Below are positions 22,968-35,559 of a DNA stretch of 64,000 nucleotides, one piece after another (within the stretch, counting starts at the first letter, position 1; the number at the start of each line of letters is the position of its first letter). Location: positions 60,295,949 through 60,359,948 of the forward strand of contig CM073465.1 of the NCBI GenBank assembly GCA_037074535.1, read 5' to 3'. Both the position numbers and the translations under genes were made by a program. Below the pieces are notes generated by a model, which was not told the origin of the DNA, ran no database searches, and worked only from the letters and a program-made list of their open reading frames with translations. Source of the DNA: Gleditsia sinensis (taxonomy: Eukaryota; Streptophyta; Magnoliopsida; Fabales; Fabaceae).

Positions 22968-24194
22968 ATTCTAGAAGGATTTAAGATGCTTGAAACATAT
23001 AATTTGAAATCTCGAGAACTTTATTCAATTAAATTACAAAGATTTTTATATGGATTAAATCAGTCTAGATGAATGTAATATAATCGTCTAAGTGAATATA
23101 TATTTGTTAAATGATGGTTATAAGAATGACCATATATGTCCATATGTTTTTATAAATAAATAAAAAAATTAGGATTTACTATTATTATGGTATATATTGA
23201 TGATTTAAATATTATTGGAACTCTTGAAGAGATTATAAAGGCAATAGAGTGTTTGAAGAAAGAATTTGAAATAAAAGATTTTAGAAAAACAAAATTTTGT
23301 CTTGGCTTACAATTTGAGCATTTGAAAAATGGAATTTTTATTCATCAATCAACTTATACAGAAAAAGTCTTTAAAAGTTTTTATATAGACAAAGCACATC
23401 CATTAAGTACCCCAATGGTTGTTCGCTCACTTAATGTGAAACAAGATATTTTCTGACCTTGAGATGATAATGAAGAAATTTTTGGTCTTAGAGTATTATA
23501 TCTTAGTGTAATTGGTGCACTAATGTATCTTGCCAATAATACAAGGTCTAATATAGCTTTTACTGTCAGTTTGTTAGCTAGATTTAGCTCTTATCCAAAA
23601 CGAAGACATTGAAATGAAATTAAACATGTCTTTCAATATCTTTGAGATACTATTGATATGGGATTATTATATGTAAATGGATCTAGATCATAACTCATTG
23701 GTTATGTAGATGTAGGATATTTATTTGATCCACATAAGACCCAATCTCAAATAAGCTATTTATTTACATATGGTCATACAACTATATCATGGTGTTCTAT
23801 AAAACAAACACTTGTTGCTACTTCTTCAAATCATGTGAAAATTATAGTAGTTCATGAAGTGAGTCATGAATGCATTTGGTTGAGATCTATGATTCAACAA
23901 ATCCGAGAGACATGTGGACTATTTTTTGGAAAGAGGACTCCAACAATACTATATGAAAATAATGTTGTTTGTATAACTCAGTTGAAGGAAGGTTATATTA
24001 AAGGAGATAAAACAAAACATATCTCACCAAAGTTCTTTTTCACTCATGAACTTCAAAAAAGTAGTGATATTAATATACAACAAATTCGTTCAAATTACAA
24101 TTTGGCAAATTGGTTCATCAATGCCTTACCTACTTTAACATTTGAAATATTAGTGTATAAAATTGAAATGCGTCGACTCAGATATCTTCAATGA
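22620..24194 (+). pseudogene. Copia RT and RNase H remnants
   Basis: The RT start is near 22650, with frameshifts, through VDVVIAYLYDSLDSDIY-like sequence (22768-22880). The palm motif YIDD is at 23191, followed by ECLKKEFEIKDF and FCLGLQFEH. RNase H follows (GALMYLANNTRSNIAF about 23515-23560; ISWCSIKQTLVATSS about 23785-23830; NWFINALPT near the end). Several stops interrupt it. A long TA run splits the RT fingers from the palm. Confidence 0.8.
22878..22964. repeat. (TA)n microsatellite inside copia RT
   Basis: About 85 bp of uninterrupted TA dinucleotides. It starts where the RT reading frame has a short TATA stretch, so it probably grew in place after the element died. Confidence 0.95.
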
Positions 24195-24325
24195 TATTAT
24201 GAACAGGAGGAGTATACAATGAATGATATACTCTTTTTCATTCACCAAGATTTTTTCCCACTGGATTTTTCTCTAGTAAGTTTTTAATGAAGCATATTTC
24301 TTGTAAAATAGACATCTAAAAGGAG

Positions 24326-24578
24326 TGTTATGAATTCATCCATTATTGTGTATGTCTATTGAGCTTCCCAACTCTTAAAGCCATTGAATCTCCTTCAAGA
24401 CTATTGAATCTCACTTATTCTTCTTGATTTTTAGGTTATCTATCTTCATGATTATATGCCTATAAATAGAGGTTTCTATGAAGCAATTGGATAAGAAAGT
24501 TCTTTCTTCTCTATATGTTATTAATCTCTAGTGTTTTTACATTTTACTTTCTCTTTGCATAAAATTTCATTTATAACA
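24326..24578 (+). repeat. 3' LTR of copia element
   Basis: Starts TGTTATGAATTC after the purine stretch AAAAGGAG and ends TTATAACA before the duplication ACTAA. It lacks the tandem unit present in the 5' LTR. Confidence 0.82.
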
Positions 24579-24583
24579 ACTAA

Positions 24584-26244
24584 ACTATTATATAAAACCG
24601 TTTTAATAAAAAATGTAAAAATATATTAAATTAATTATTTCTTTTATTTAATATTTTTTTCATCTCAAATTAGTTTTAGATATCTTCTCCCCTCCCAAGT
24701 CTCAACTCCGCAACATAGTTACATGTTCTAAGAAAACATTATCTAGTCATCAAGGAAGGGAAGAAAGAGAGAGACTGAAGCATTTGAAAACAGGTCATAA
24801 AGTATGCGTGTAGGAGTAGGTTAATTTGATACTAAATTATGTGATTGATTTTTTAGCAGTTATAAGCTAAGTAATATAATAAGATAGATGGGATATGATT
24901 GTTAAATTTAATACTAAAATAGTCAACAAGGGCTATGTGATTGGTGTTACTTCCCAAAAATTTCTTGAAGGCATAAATTAGTCATAGTTGAATAAATTCA
25001 GTTGTTATCTCTTTCTCAGTCAGGTTGATGGTGTTTTACCCATAGATCATGTATATAATTTGTTGACCAGGTATTCTTTTTCTCATCTCTTACTTCCCCT
25101 TTTACTTTTTTTCTAAGTAACAAAAAATTTAAAATGAGAAGAGATTATTCTATTTTTATATAAAAAAATGTCACAAATTTTAGAAAAAATTTATAATAGT
25201 ATTTACAGATTGTCTCTTAATAAGATTCTTACCAACTCTCATTCATACTGTCTCTTTGATTTAGTTTTCACATGCAATTTGGTAGGCATATCATTTTCTT
25301 GTTGTCCCCTCAATTATATAATTGTAGAAATTGGTAATAAAATATTAATTCAAACTTCAAAAAACTGGGAACTGGGTCAAACCATCACATATAAAATCAA
25401 TTCATATTGTATTAGAAGCAAACCGTTCTTTTCAACAATTAAAATATTTAGATGTGATAAGTTTTGATGTTTACAGGAGGCAGTTTTTGTGGAGTTTACG
25501 TTGAATATTCTTCTCAGCTAACATTATTAATGCGATAGAGGAGAAACACAGACCCGTATCTGCCTATTCAAGAATAAAAGTTCTCACACCCCACGACATC
25601 TAGTGATTTGAAATGGACATGGCAAGTTCCAACATCTCCAAAATCCAAACTTTCTATGGTCGTGTCCTTATGGAAACATCTTGTGGTTGAACATTTTAAA
25701 ATTCTTGAAAATGTAACACAATATTCTTAAAAATATAAGTAATAAATCAAATATAAGAATATTATATTTTTGAAAATATAACTGCTTACCAATTACCTGT
25801 TTCGGACTTTGATTCTGCGAACCAAACGCTTCTTTAGAGAAGCACTCAAAAGAAATTAGACTATTGTTATGAGAATGATGGCATAGATGAAGATCCCCAA
25901 CTGGTTTTCCCATCCTTAATATTTACAAAGTTTTTGTTAATCCATTGAGATAGCTCGGAACCACCTTCACATAGGCAGATACAACCTAAACAAAGACGAC
26001 TTAGAAACCACACTCATAGAACCCACATACCCAAAAGCAGGCGCCTATGAAAAGCGGGATTGTTCTCACCATTAGATGCATCTCAAGATTTTCACTTTAA
26101 TTATTTAATTTATAATTCAACCAATAAATTACTAAGAAAATTTTTTTGAGGTGCATGTAATGGTAAAAGAGCTCCAACTCTTGAAAGGTAGAACCCCTAG
26201 AATTAAAAATTAATTATTTGATTTGTTTCTCTGTCTCCACTAGA
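24584..26244. other. Intergenic spacer between copia and S-RLK copy C
   Basis: AT-rich. Open frames at 25168-25467 (+) and 25668-25913 (-) show no domain I recognise and no codon pattern that persuades me. No repeat end was identified. Confidence 0.4.
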
Positions 26245-26440
26245 AAAGAGCATTTGTAGGGTGTTGAAAAGTTCAATCTCACAAGAGTTTGAATGTTTTT
26301 ACTATTGAATCAACATTTTTGTCCATAGATTCTCAATTTTTATATAAAAATGTATCTCTAAATAGAAACGGTCATCCAATAATAAAAACACTCCTTTTCA
26401 AGAGATTGAGCTTTTCATACTAATTTCCGTATTTGCATTT
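26245..26440. mobile_element. Foldback MITE downstream of copy C
   Basis: GAAAAGTTCAATCTC near 26265 is mirrored by the complement of GAAAAGCTCAATCTC near 26405-26419, and pairing continues inward (AATGTTTTTACTATTG with AGTGTTTTTATTATTG). Arms are about 50-80 bp and total length about 190 bp. It lies under 100 bp past the stop codon of copy C, so it may be within its 3' UTR. Confidence 0.5.
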
Positions 26441-27045
26441 AGACGGAAAGCATCTACACTTGCATTTCTCTATACTTTATACTACATATACTAGTTATTT
26501 GAGAAAAGCCAAGAGAAAGTGACTCACTAATTTCGAGCCTCTAATAATGTAATAGTTATAGCCTTGCTACTACAGCAGTCCTCCTCACTGAAATCAAAGA
26601 GCTCTTCATTGAAGAAACCAGGCTCCTTTGGCTGAGGTAGTGTCATACTTTCAGTTCCCAACATGAAAACCACAGACAACATAGTTGGTCTATCTTTTGG
26701 GAATTTTTGAACACACAGTAGACCAACTTGAAGCCATCTTAGTAGCTCAGATGGAATAGCTGAAATGTCTAAATTAACATCCATAAACTCCACAGGGCGT
26801 CCCTCTTTCCATAATATCCATGCCTAGATAGACCAAGAAAGTTAATTTTCTTTTGTGCAAATTACAGTGAAAATCATAATTAAACGTACTGTAATGTTTT
26901 AGCTAGATCCTCTTTGGCATAGTCTTGGAAGAGACAAAAAATGATTAGTTTTTTAAAATAGCATTTTGTTTGTTAGTTTTGATCCGTGTTTTTCCAAGAC
27001 ATAACATTATTTTAAATGATAGTAAAATATGTTTTCCTATTGCTG

Positions 27046-27455
27046 CATTTGGTTTGAGAAAATATTTTTTGTTTTTATTCTCTATTTTCAATTTTTGAAA
27101 TATATTTTTATTTCAATATTTCATTATTTAGAAAATATGTTTGTTTTGTGAAGTTAAAAATTTGTTTACATTTATTTTCAAATCAAATTAGCATAGAAGG
27201 CTATAAATATTACTTGATTTTTGAATTTAATTTTCTATAATTATGAGATTATCTTTATTTTGTTTAATAAGTATAATAGAATTTTTTTCAAACTACAAAA
27301 ATATCACTGGTTATTCTTTTGAAAATATTGAAAAAGTCTTTTAGACGTTTTCTATTTTTACCCTCTTTCAGAAAATGTTTTCAAAAATTATTTCCTCTTA
27401 AATTTTAATAAACACATTTTCAGTCACATTTTTATTTTCAAAATTAAGAAAAAAG
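27046..27455 (-). mobile_element. MITE in copy C intron 6
   Basis: This about 410-bp AT-rich segment matches, in opposite orientation, the segment at 55378-55775: both have a TTTGTTTTTATTTTC-like end, an inner TGACTGAAAAT motif and similar sequence through the middle, and their two ends resemble each other inverted. No ORF. The left end has the sequence CATTTGGTTTGAG and the other copy starts GGGCCTCTTTGGTTT, both like hAT-type MITE tips. Confidence 0.5.
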
Positions 27456-28147
27456 TCAGAGCAAAAAAACATTAAAAAGAAAATACTTATATCTCTAATA
27501 ATAATAAAAGAAAAAGAAAGTACAGATGCTATCGAACCTTATTTCCATATTCTATATACATCTCTCTAGTAATTTGATATTAAAAATCACCTTTTTAAAG
27601 GAGGAACAAAACACTAATAACATTGATAGAAGTAGTTATAAGATGATTTTCCAAACACTGACTGTTTCTTTGAAACAACACTTTATGATAAATAGATTTT
27701 AAAATAAAGCATTTTCAAAATAAGAAAAAATTGAAAGCACAACTAAATAGGTAACTAATATTGCATGACAAGTGAATTTTTGTAGTTACCTGTCCCAACA
27801 GATTCCGGTGATGATTTGGATGGTTGAAGTTGGTATTTCGAACCCCACTCAATATCTCCAACACTATGACTCCAAAGCTAAATACATCAGAACTTATAGA
27901 GAATAGACCATTTGATTCATATTGAGGAGACATATAACCGCTGCATAATATCAATAGATGAAATTATTTTCTTTTAATATATATAATTTTTTTAAAAGAA
28001 TTGTATTTTGCACTTTGATCTTTATTTTCAATTGCAATTGACTTCTCAACCAATCTATTTTGTTGCACTTTGAATGTTAATATTAATAGTAACTACGTGA
28101 AATTACTAAGACCTCTTTTCTATAAAAAGATGGACAAAATGGTGAAT

Positions 28148-28280
<133 letters not shown>

Positions 28281-30234
28281 AATAATCCATCATACAACTT
28301 ACTAGGTGCCAGCAATTTTTTTTGTTTTAACTGCAGAATGACCTTCTTTGAAGATACGGGCCATACCAAAGTCAGAAATTTTGGAATTCAATTCATTGTC
28401 TAATAGAATGTTAATAATTTTTAAATCCCTGTGAATGATGGTTAATCTGGAATCTTGATGAAGATAAAGTAATCCCCGAGCAATCCCTGTGATAACGTCA
28501 TATCGTTTCCTCCAGTTCAGTAATTTGCCTTGGTTAGGATCTAAGCAAGGTCAAAGAAAGGTCAATTATAAACTCATTGTAGATAATTAATGTAAAATAG
28601 AAAGCATGGTTAAGTATGACTATTTTTAAGAATGAGCTGTGTCTTTGTTCAATGCGAAACGGCACTTTTTCGCCAATTAAACATGAACATTTTCAATAGT
28701 AATGGGTTGTAGTGCCCGTGTGCATTGTATCATGTGTCTGACACAATGTTACTGAGATTTTTCCAATTAAAAAGACTCAATCATGAAAAATTACTTAGTT
28801 TTGCAAAGGGGTCCTTACCAAAAATGAAATGGTCCAAACTTCTGTTGGGCGTGTATTCATAAACTAACATTCTTTCTTCTTCATGAGTGCACCCACCCAA
28901 AACCCTCACCAGATTACGATGTTGCAGTTTGGTGACCAATTCAACTTCATTCATAAACTCTGGGATGCCTTGTTTTGAGGTTTTTAATTTCCTGACCTTC
29001 TGGCAATTTACCCTAATTTCAGATGGAAGCAACGAAATTTAATGGAATAATGATAATAATAAAAGCACACTTCTTAGTGCATGTGTGAGGAGAATAGGAA
29101 TTACTCTGTATACAGGGCCAAACCCCCCTTCGCCAACCTTGTTCTTGTTAGAGAAGTTGTTTGTAGCAGCTAGAATAGTAGCTAAATCAAAAAGAGGCAA
29201 TGCCTGCTCTTCATTTCGAGTTCCTGCAACAAGAAGAAAACAATTGCCATAATAGTGAACTATCTTGGTGGCGCATGGGTATATAGGCTCAGGCTTAATT
29301 TGTGAAGCATAGACAATATTACGGACACGTTAACATGCCAAATTTCAAAAAATAATATAAACTATGACATTAGATGGATATATGTTCTAATTTTTATAAT
29401 TTTATATTTAGTGATATGCTTCCAAAGAAAAATACAATCAACACTATCTTATATTATAAATATCTAAGATTAATATATATATTTTTTAAAAAGAAACTTT
29501 AAGGAAGAACTTCTCTTCTCACTACCAAGATGTATTTTCTACATTTGTTTTACTCTATTTTTTTAGTTAGTTGTATTCAAATCATGCTCGACATGTGTCT
29601 AAATCAAATATGGTGTGTGTTCAAGTCAAAAAATAAAATATTTTATTTAGATACGTCTATACATATATTGTCAGAGTGTTAAGACAATGTTAATTTTAAC
29701 ATATTCAACATATCGACGCATTTCAAAAGAGATTTGTATGTACTTTATAAGACTTATCATTTAAATCATAACTTAAATTCAACTAAGCCTATAGAACTTT
29801 AAGATTATTTAATCAAATAATTATTTTGTTTTGGTGGATAATCAAATAGTGATTTTGTTCCATTCATACTGTAGAAACATCCCCATTTATGTCAATCATC
29901 TGAGTTGTGACACAATTTATGAAATGAATATTGCAAAAACTATGCTAATTTTCCCAGCAAACTAAGGCCATAGTTTCAATCTAATGTTTCTAACAAATAT
30001 TTCCTCACCCAACAAATATATGAAGTAGCTGACAGTGATAGATGATAAAATCAGGGTCGATAAGACAATAGTTATATTTAGAAGCAAGTTGAAGAGTCTT
30101 ACCCAAATTGTTAGTGATCTTCCTTTTTCGGTACTTTTTGGCAAGGTACAAAATGGAACAGAAAATAAGCATTGCCAAGGATGCCCATATAATCAGTGCT
30201 ATTTTTCTCCTTTTACTGGAATTTACTTCAGATT

Positions 30235-32106
30235 CTTCACATGCATAAAAAAAAATACTAATTCTTAGCATGAACTCTCCATAAGGGTAATGCAGATTTT
30301 AATATAAAAGAAAATGTTAATCAAGTATGCTGTACACTAAAGTGGATATGCTTGAATAAATTCAAATGTCTAGTATACTCCTGAGTCCTAAGATAGTTAG
30401 GTTTAAAGTCTCCTTGGCATGTCATATATAAAGATATAAGATAATATAAGTTTATATAATCTATCCTTATATATTGTTTGGTGTGACACCATATCGTATA
30501 ATATTATTTGGTGAAACTAATTGTATACATTGATCAATATATAATTTTGTACATGACAGGAGTGGGAGATAAGGGAAAATAAGAAAAATTGAATAAGAGA
30601 TCCAATAAAAAAAATTATAAAAGTTTATATTTGTCTTCAAACTTAAATATTTTTTCAAATCTTGAATCTTAAATTTTAAACTCAAATCATAAATAAAAAA
30701 AATCTAAAATGTTAAACTATAAACACCAAACATTAAAATCTCAAATTTCCAAACCTTATATTTATACTCTAAAACCTTATGTCAAGTACGGAGCCAATTA
30801 GAAGCCGTACACGTGCCTATCAAAAATTACCAAAATACCTTTGAGAGCACTTATAAATAGAACCTTCGTACATTCAAGTACGAACATTTGGCTTTTTACT
30901 CTATTGATCTCACATCCACCGACTTGAGAGTTGAAATATCTTAAAGAAACCCCTCCGGGCCGACCACTAACCTAACCTAGGACAGTTCAAGGGATCTTAG
31001 CCAATGAGTAATCACTAACTATTAAAAATTTCCATTAATGAAATATGTAAATCCATTGGAAAAAAAAATACATAAGCAGCATAAAGTGGTTGTTGCTATC
31101 TACTCCAACAATGAATCATTGGTTTAACTAAATAACTAAAAATAGATAGACCTTTATTTATCTTCTTCTCAGGTTGATATATCTTCTTAGTTGAAAGATC
31201 CCCAATATGGATAATATGCATTCTAGTTAACTCAGTCAAATTCTAATTATTGTTTTGTTCCAAAGCAAGATATCCACGCAGTGGTTTGTCCTACTTAGAT
31301 ATTCACAACCAAGAAGTATTGAATTTTTTTTTCTTTTCTTTTGGATAGGCCCTAAACATGGTTGTTAAATTTGTGAGTTTACTCATAAAATCAAATGAAT
31401 TCAAGAGTTTAGAGCAATAGTATAAGTCAACTTGTAATCAAACATTTTGGCGAACTCATAAGCTTTGTGCCCGAGTTTTTAAGCTTATGTATAACCCAAA
31501 ATTTTTTTTTTATATAATCTTAATTAACCTGGTTCCCTTCTTCATATTCTCTCTAGTTCAACCTAGCTCAAAAATAAAGAACCTCTTCAGCAAAACCTCA
31601 ACCTTTGCCCTACCTCTATCCTTTTTCCCACTTCCTACACCAACGCCTTAGATCTCCTTTGTAATAAAGAAAATCTCAAAACTTTGTTGAAGTTTGATCA
31701 CCCAGTCAACCCCTCTATGCAATAGCTCTGCAACAAGCCATCTACAATGTTTACAATCTACATCTGATCCCAACTTTCAATAATCTCTTTGTCTCCCTAT
31801 TTGCTACAAGCTCTCCTTCAATTAGCAAAAGCATCTCTACATCTCTTTCAACAAGGAGCCCTCTACTACAAGATCTTCTTCAATCAGTAGCAGTCTATGT
31901 GACATTGATACTTCAAACATGTCTGATACTCATATCGGATATGACATGATATTTTAAATTATATTTAAACACTAAATAGTTTGTGGTATTCATATTGTGT
32001 CATATTCTATATCTATTTTAGTATCCTTGCTTCTTACGAAGCAACAAACATTTCTCCTCATTTTCCTTCTCTCTTCATGACCTCCCTTATCTTATGTCTC
32101 AACTTC
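30235..32106. other. Copy C intron 1, kinase-proximal part
   Basis: AT-rich sequence without a recognised gene or repeat end. A C-rich stretch near 31540-31880 contains only short frames. Confidence 0.4.
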
Positions 32107-32111
32107 AAGCC

Positions 32112-34890
32112 TGTCATGGCCCCAAACGATAGAACACATGACCGGCACGGCATAAGGGTTTCCCCCTAGCCGCAAGCCTAACACATAGCATGCACAAGCA
32201 TCCAGCACACAATCTAGAATACATAATAAATATAACTTGCCACATATGCCACATCCAATATCAGAAAATACTGTTTATATGTATTTATATATATATATAT
32301 CTCATGAATCCAACATCTGTGATTCAACTTGGCCCATGGCCTCATAATATTCATGTGATTCAACTTGGCCCAAGGCCTCATAATACAAACATAGTTGTAA
32401 AACATAAAACTGTTTTCCAAACAACACATCAAAGTACACAAGAAGTGAAAATCCTGCCTGTAAGTTCATGGAGATACACTAGACATAAACTAAACTATAC
32501 AACCAGTACAACGAAACCTTGTCTAAACTGGGGCTCACCAATGCTATATTCAGCCTCCAACGGAGCTGTAGCTGAATCAAAGTTTCTTTGACTCTCTGTG
32601 GGGAGGAAACAGAAGAGGGGTGAGATTACCACATCTCAGTGAATGGATAAATTACACTATAACAGAAACAGGGCAAACCAAGCACGAATGTTTCACAATA
32701 AGTTTAATAATTGAAATCAAAGTGTAAAGCTAATAATAGAAACATTAAGCATTTAACCATAATTTATTGAAAGAAAAAATAAACAGTTCAAAAGATAAAA
32801 CAGGATTAAATCAGTAACAGTAGAGCAAATCAATTATGCATGGTAAGTAATAAATGAAGTTATTTATGCAATAATAATGATGAATGAGATTGTTTAGAAA
32901 TATTTAATCTTTAAGAAAAATGCAGTAGTTTATTGGAGTTCTTTCCTGACAGATCATCATCTTCCCCAAGCACATAGCAAGGGAGGGGTAATCACTGTAG
33001 GCGTAGACATAAGTCCACCCTAAATTTCCCCAATCAGATAGCAATGGGTATGGCAATCACTGTAGGCATAGACATAAGTCTACCCTAAATTTTTCAAGCA
33101 CATAGCAATGGGTATGATAATCACTGTAGGCATAGACATAAGTCTACCCTAAATCCCTGTGTCTTAGGCAGTCATATGCCCGTCACAGTATCCTAGGTCG
33201 AAGCTTTAACATGATCATGGTGCACCAGGGCTAGCACTACCTGCGGCTAGCTAACAGTAATCTAAAAAGGTCCATCCAATAGAAAACATTTGAAATATGC
33301 TATTCAAAGAGTTTAAAGTAAAACATTTCAATAACTTTACAATAAAGCTATAATTCTCCATCTAGCTCTTTTCATGCATAAAATTTCGTTCTAAAATATA
33401 TCTCATCCATGAATTCCCATGGAGACCTTTATAATAATAAATTTTCCCTTTTAAACATAGATCGTCCGTAGACGTCACATAGATGCTCATCATGCATCAA
33501 ATCATTTCATGGCTAACTTAGTTCATTTCTATGACTAAGTTCGCATTTTTATAAATCTAGCTCAAATGAAGAATTATCAGCCTAGATGCTTGCCCTGCAT
33601 ACCTAGAGTTCAACTAGGATTTAAATTTATAATTTCTAACATGGTTGGAACATATTGGTTTTCAAAGCAGTAAAACAATTTAGCATACATTCCAACTAGT
33701 TAAAATCATACGAGAGAGAGAGTTATAAACCGAATTCATAAAACATGCGCTATAGTATGAAAAACTCACTCACCGGTAAGGGCTCTAGATTGGACAGCCC
33801 TAAAATCCTAGTTCCTGGTCTGAATTTGGTAAAACAGCCCCAAAATCGAGTTCGGAAGGTCCAAAAACCTTAAATGAGCCTGGTTATTGTTCACCGCCGG
33901 AAAACACTATTCACACCGGGAAACACTATTTACCGCCACTATTCATCGCCAGAAAATACTATTCACTGTCACAAAAAATTTACCGAATCAACAAAACAAT
34001 TTCATATTCTAATATTTATCTAGTTTCTGAATCTATCTACGGAGTCAGATTTCTAATTAGAAGTCCCTAAGTAAGGTTTTTCAGAACTTACCTTTTACCG
34101 AGATTTTTTACTTCAGATCTACGGCGATTCAACGGTTGATTTGAAAAACTGATTGGTCAAAACTGAAGTACTCTTCATCCTGAATCCAATAACATCTTCA
34201 GTTTTGATATCAGAAGCCCTTAAGCACTCCAAATCGAAAGATAAAATTTGAAATTACTATTTACTCACTATGCATGCACTACTATGCATCTTTCCGTTTT
34301 TTTTATCGATACGCAGTTGCCCCCGGTTTTCATTTTATAGTTTTCTGAGTTTGTTTTGTTTTTTTGTTTTTTTTAAATATAATAATAATTATTAAATAAT
34401 TAATAATAGAATTTTTTTTTTATAAAATTCATATAAATTCCATTTTTCATCATAAAATATCTCAAAAATTTCTAAAAATTTCCTTTATCATAAATCTTTA
34501 GTTAAACTCTTAAATCATAATTTTTCTTAATAAAAATCATAATAAAACAAATTTCAAAACAAATATCTTTATTCATATTAAAAGAAAGAATATTTCTAAA
34601 AATACCATAAAAATTTAATAGAGGCCGGTCTAATTATTTTAAGTAACACAATACTTCTTTTACTTAAAAATTCACTTACTTTTAACAAATCATAATCATT
34701 TCTACATAAATAAAAATATATTTACTTATAGCGCGTCAAAACATAAATTTTCATATTTCTTTTGTAATTCTTTAATCCATGTAATAAATATACATATTTT
34801 CTATGGTTTTTATCTCCATTTTTAAAATTCTCTCTTTTATTTTAAATTTTTCCTTAATTGAAATTTTCGTTAAATTTTACGGTTATTACA
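32112..34890 (-). mobile_element. Tekay/Del-type gypsy solo LTR
   Basis: The plus strand begins TGTCATGGCC at 32112 and ends GGTTATTACA at 34890; the pentamer AAGCC flanks both sides (32107-32111 and 34891-34895). On the minus strand it begins TGTAATAACC. Length is 2779 bp. It has a C-rich CACCGCC/TTCACCGCC repeated area (about 33890-33975) and three tandem units of about 61 bp (32965-33154). No gag or pol is present, so it is a recombination product. It lies in intron 1 of S-RLK copy C. Confidence 0.85.
32965..33154. repeat. Three tandem units of about 61 bp in the solo LTR
   Basis: Each unit holds CACATAGCAA or a close variant, then ATCACTGTAGG, then GACATAAGTC and ACCCTAAAT. Units begin near 32965, 33025 and 33090. 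A similar CATATAGCAAGAGAAGGTAA motif at about 49035 in the other Tekay-type LTR marks the same LTR region. Confidence 0.85.
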
Positions 34891-34895
34891 AAGCC

Positions 34896-35559
34896 CATCT
34901 ATGCTACTGTTAATTGCCTTGAGTTAATGATCATTTTAAGTTTTTAAAGACTCTTGTTACATTGTTTCTTGATCCTTATAATTTATGAATAACAACACTT
35001 AAGCTCCATATATATGGCTTTCAAAGGTTACATGTGTAATTGAGCACAATTGCTACTATAGCAATTGTATAACTAAAATTACTCCCTACAATCAATGGAG
35101 TTGATTTGGTTGATAAAAATTAAAACACTTTTCTTATAATATTTAGGTTCAATTCTTGCTACCACCAGTCTTTCTTATTAGAAGATTTATAAGTACTACC
35201 GTAAGACCTCATTGAAATTTGTGACATGTCTTGATATTAAAATGGATTAACTTCTCTTCGCCTTAAATTTCACCCTATCAAAAAAATAAAATAAAATAAC
35301 TCGGTGCATTTTGAATCATCTCTATCTAGAAAGTTTTCATTAGGCCATTAGCTAGGATGGTTATTGCTTGAGTTCATTTTTCTTTCTTCATGGTTACATT
35401 CTAAGAACTAAAATCTAATCTACTTACTAGATGCACTAGTAACAACCTATCAAAATTTACAAACCCTTAATCTAATGCCCAATAATAATATGCCATGAAA
35501 AATCTAAATCCAGAATATAAAAAATAATTAAGGGAACAAAACATGGAAAAAAAACTTAC
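34896..35559. other. Copy C intron 1, S-domain-proximal part
   Basis: AT-rich intron sequence up to the donor GTAAGT of the S-domain exon at 35559. No other feature was seen. Confidence 0.5.

Larger units (their letters stand above)
19782..24578 (+). mobile_element. Ty1/copia element, full ends, heavily mutated
   Basis: LTRs at 19782-20096 and 24326-24578 start TGTTAT and are flanked by the exact duplication ACTAA (19777-19781 and 24579-24583). The order between them is primer site, gag, protease, integrase, RT, RNase H: the copia order. Nearly every domain is split by stops or frameshifts. A (TA)n run sits inside RT. It lies between S-RLK copies B and C, in the upstream region of B. Confidence 0.88.

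Noticed and set aside
25168..25467. 99-codon plus-strand ORF between copia and copy C
   Set aside because: No recognisable motif, AT-driven composition and no neighbouring exon signals.
32190..32591. 133-codon plus-strand ORF
   Set aside because: It lies wholly inside the Tekay-type solo LTR and has no domain; LTRs often have chance frames.
32965..33154. Regular repeats that might suggest a CRISPR array
   Set aside because: The units are tandem with no unique spacers, lie inside an LTR, and the genome is a plant nucleus.
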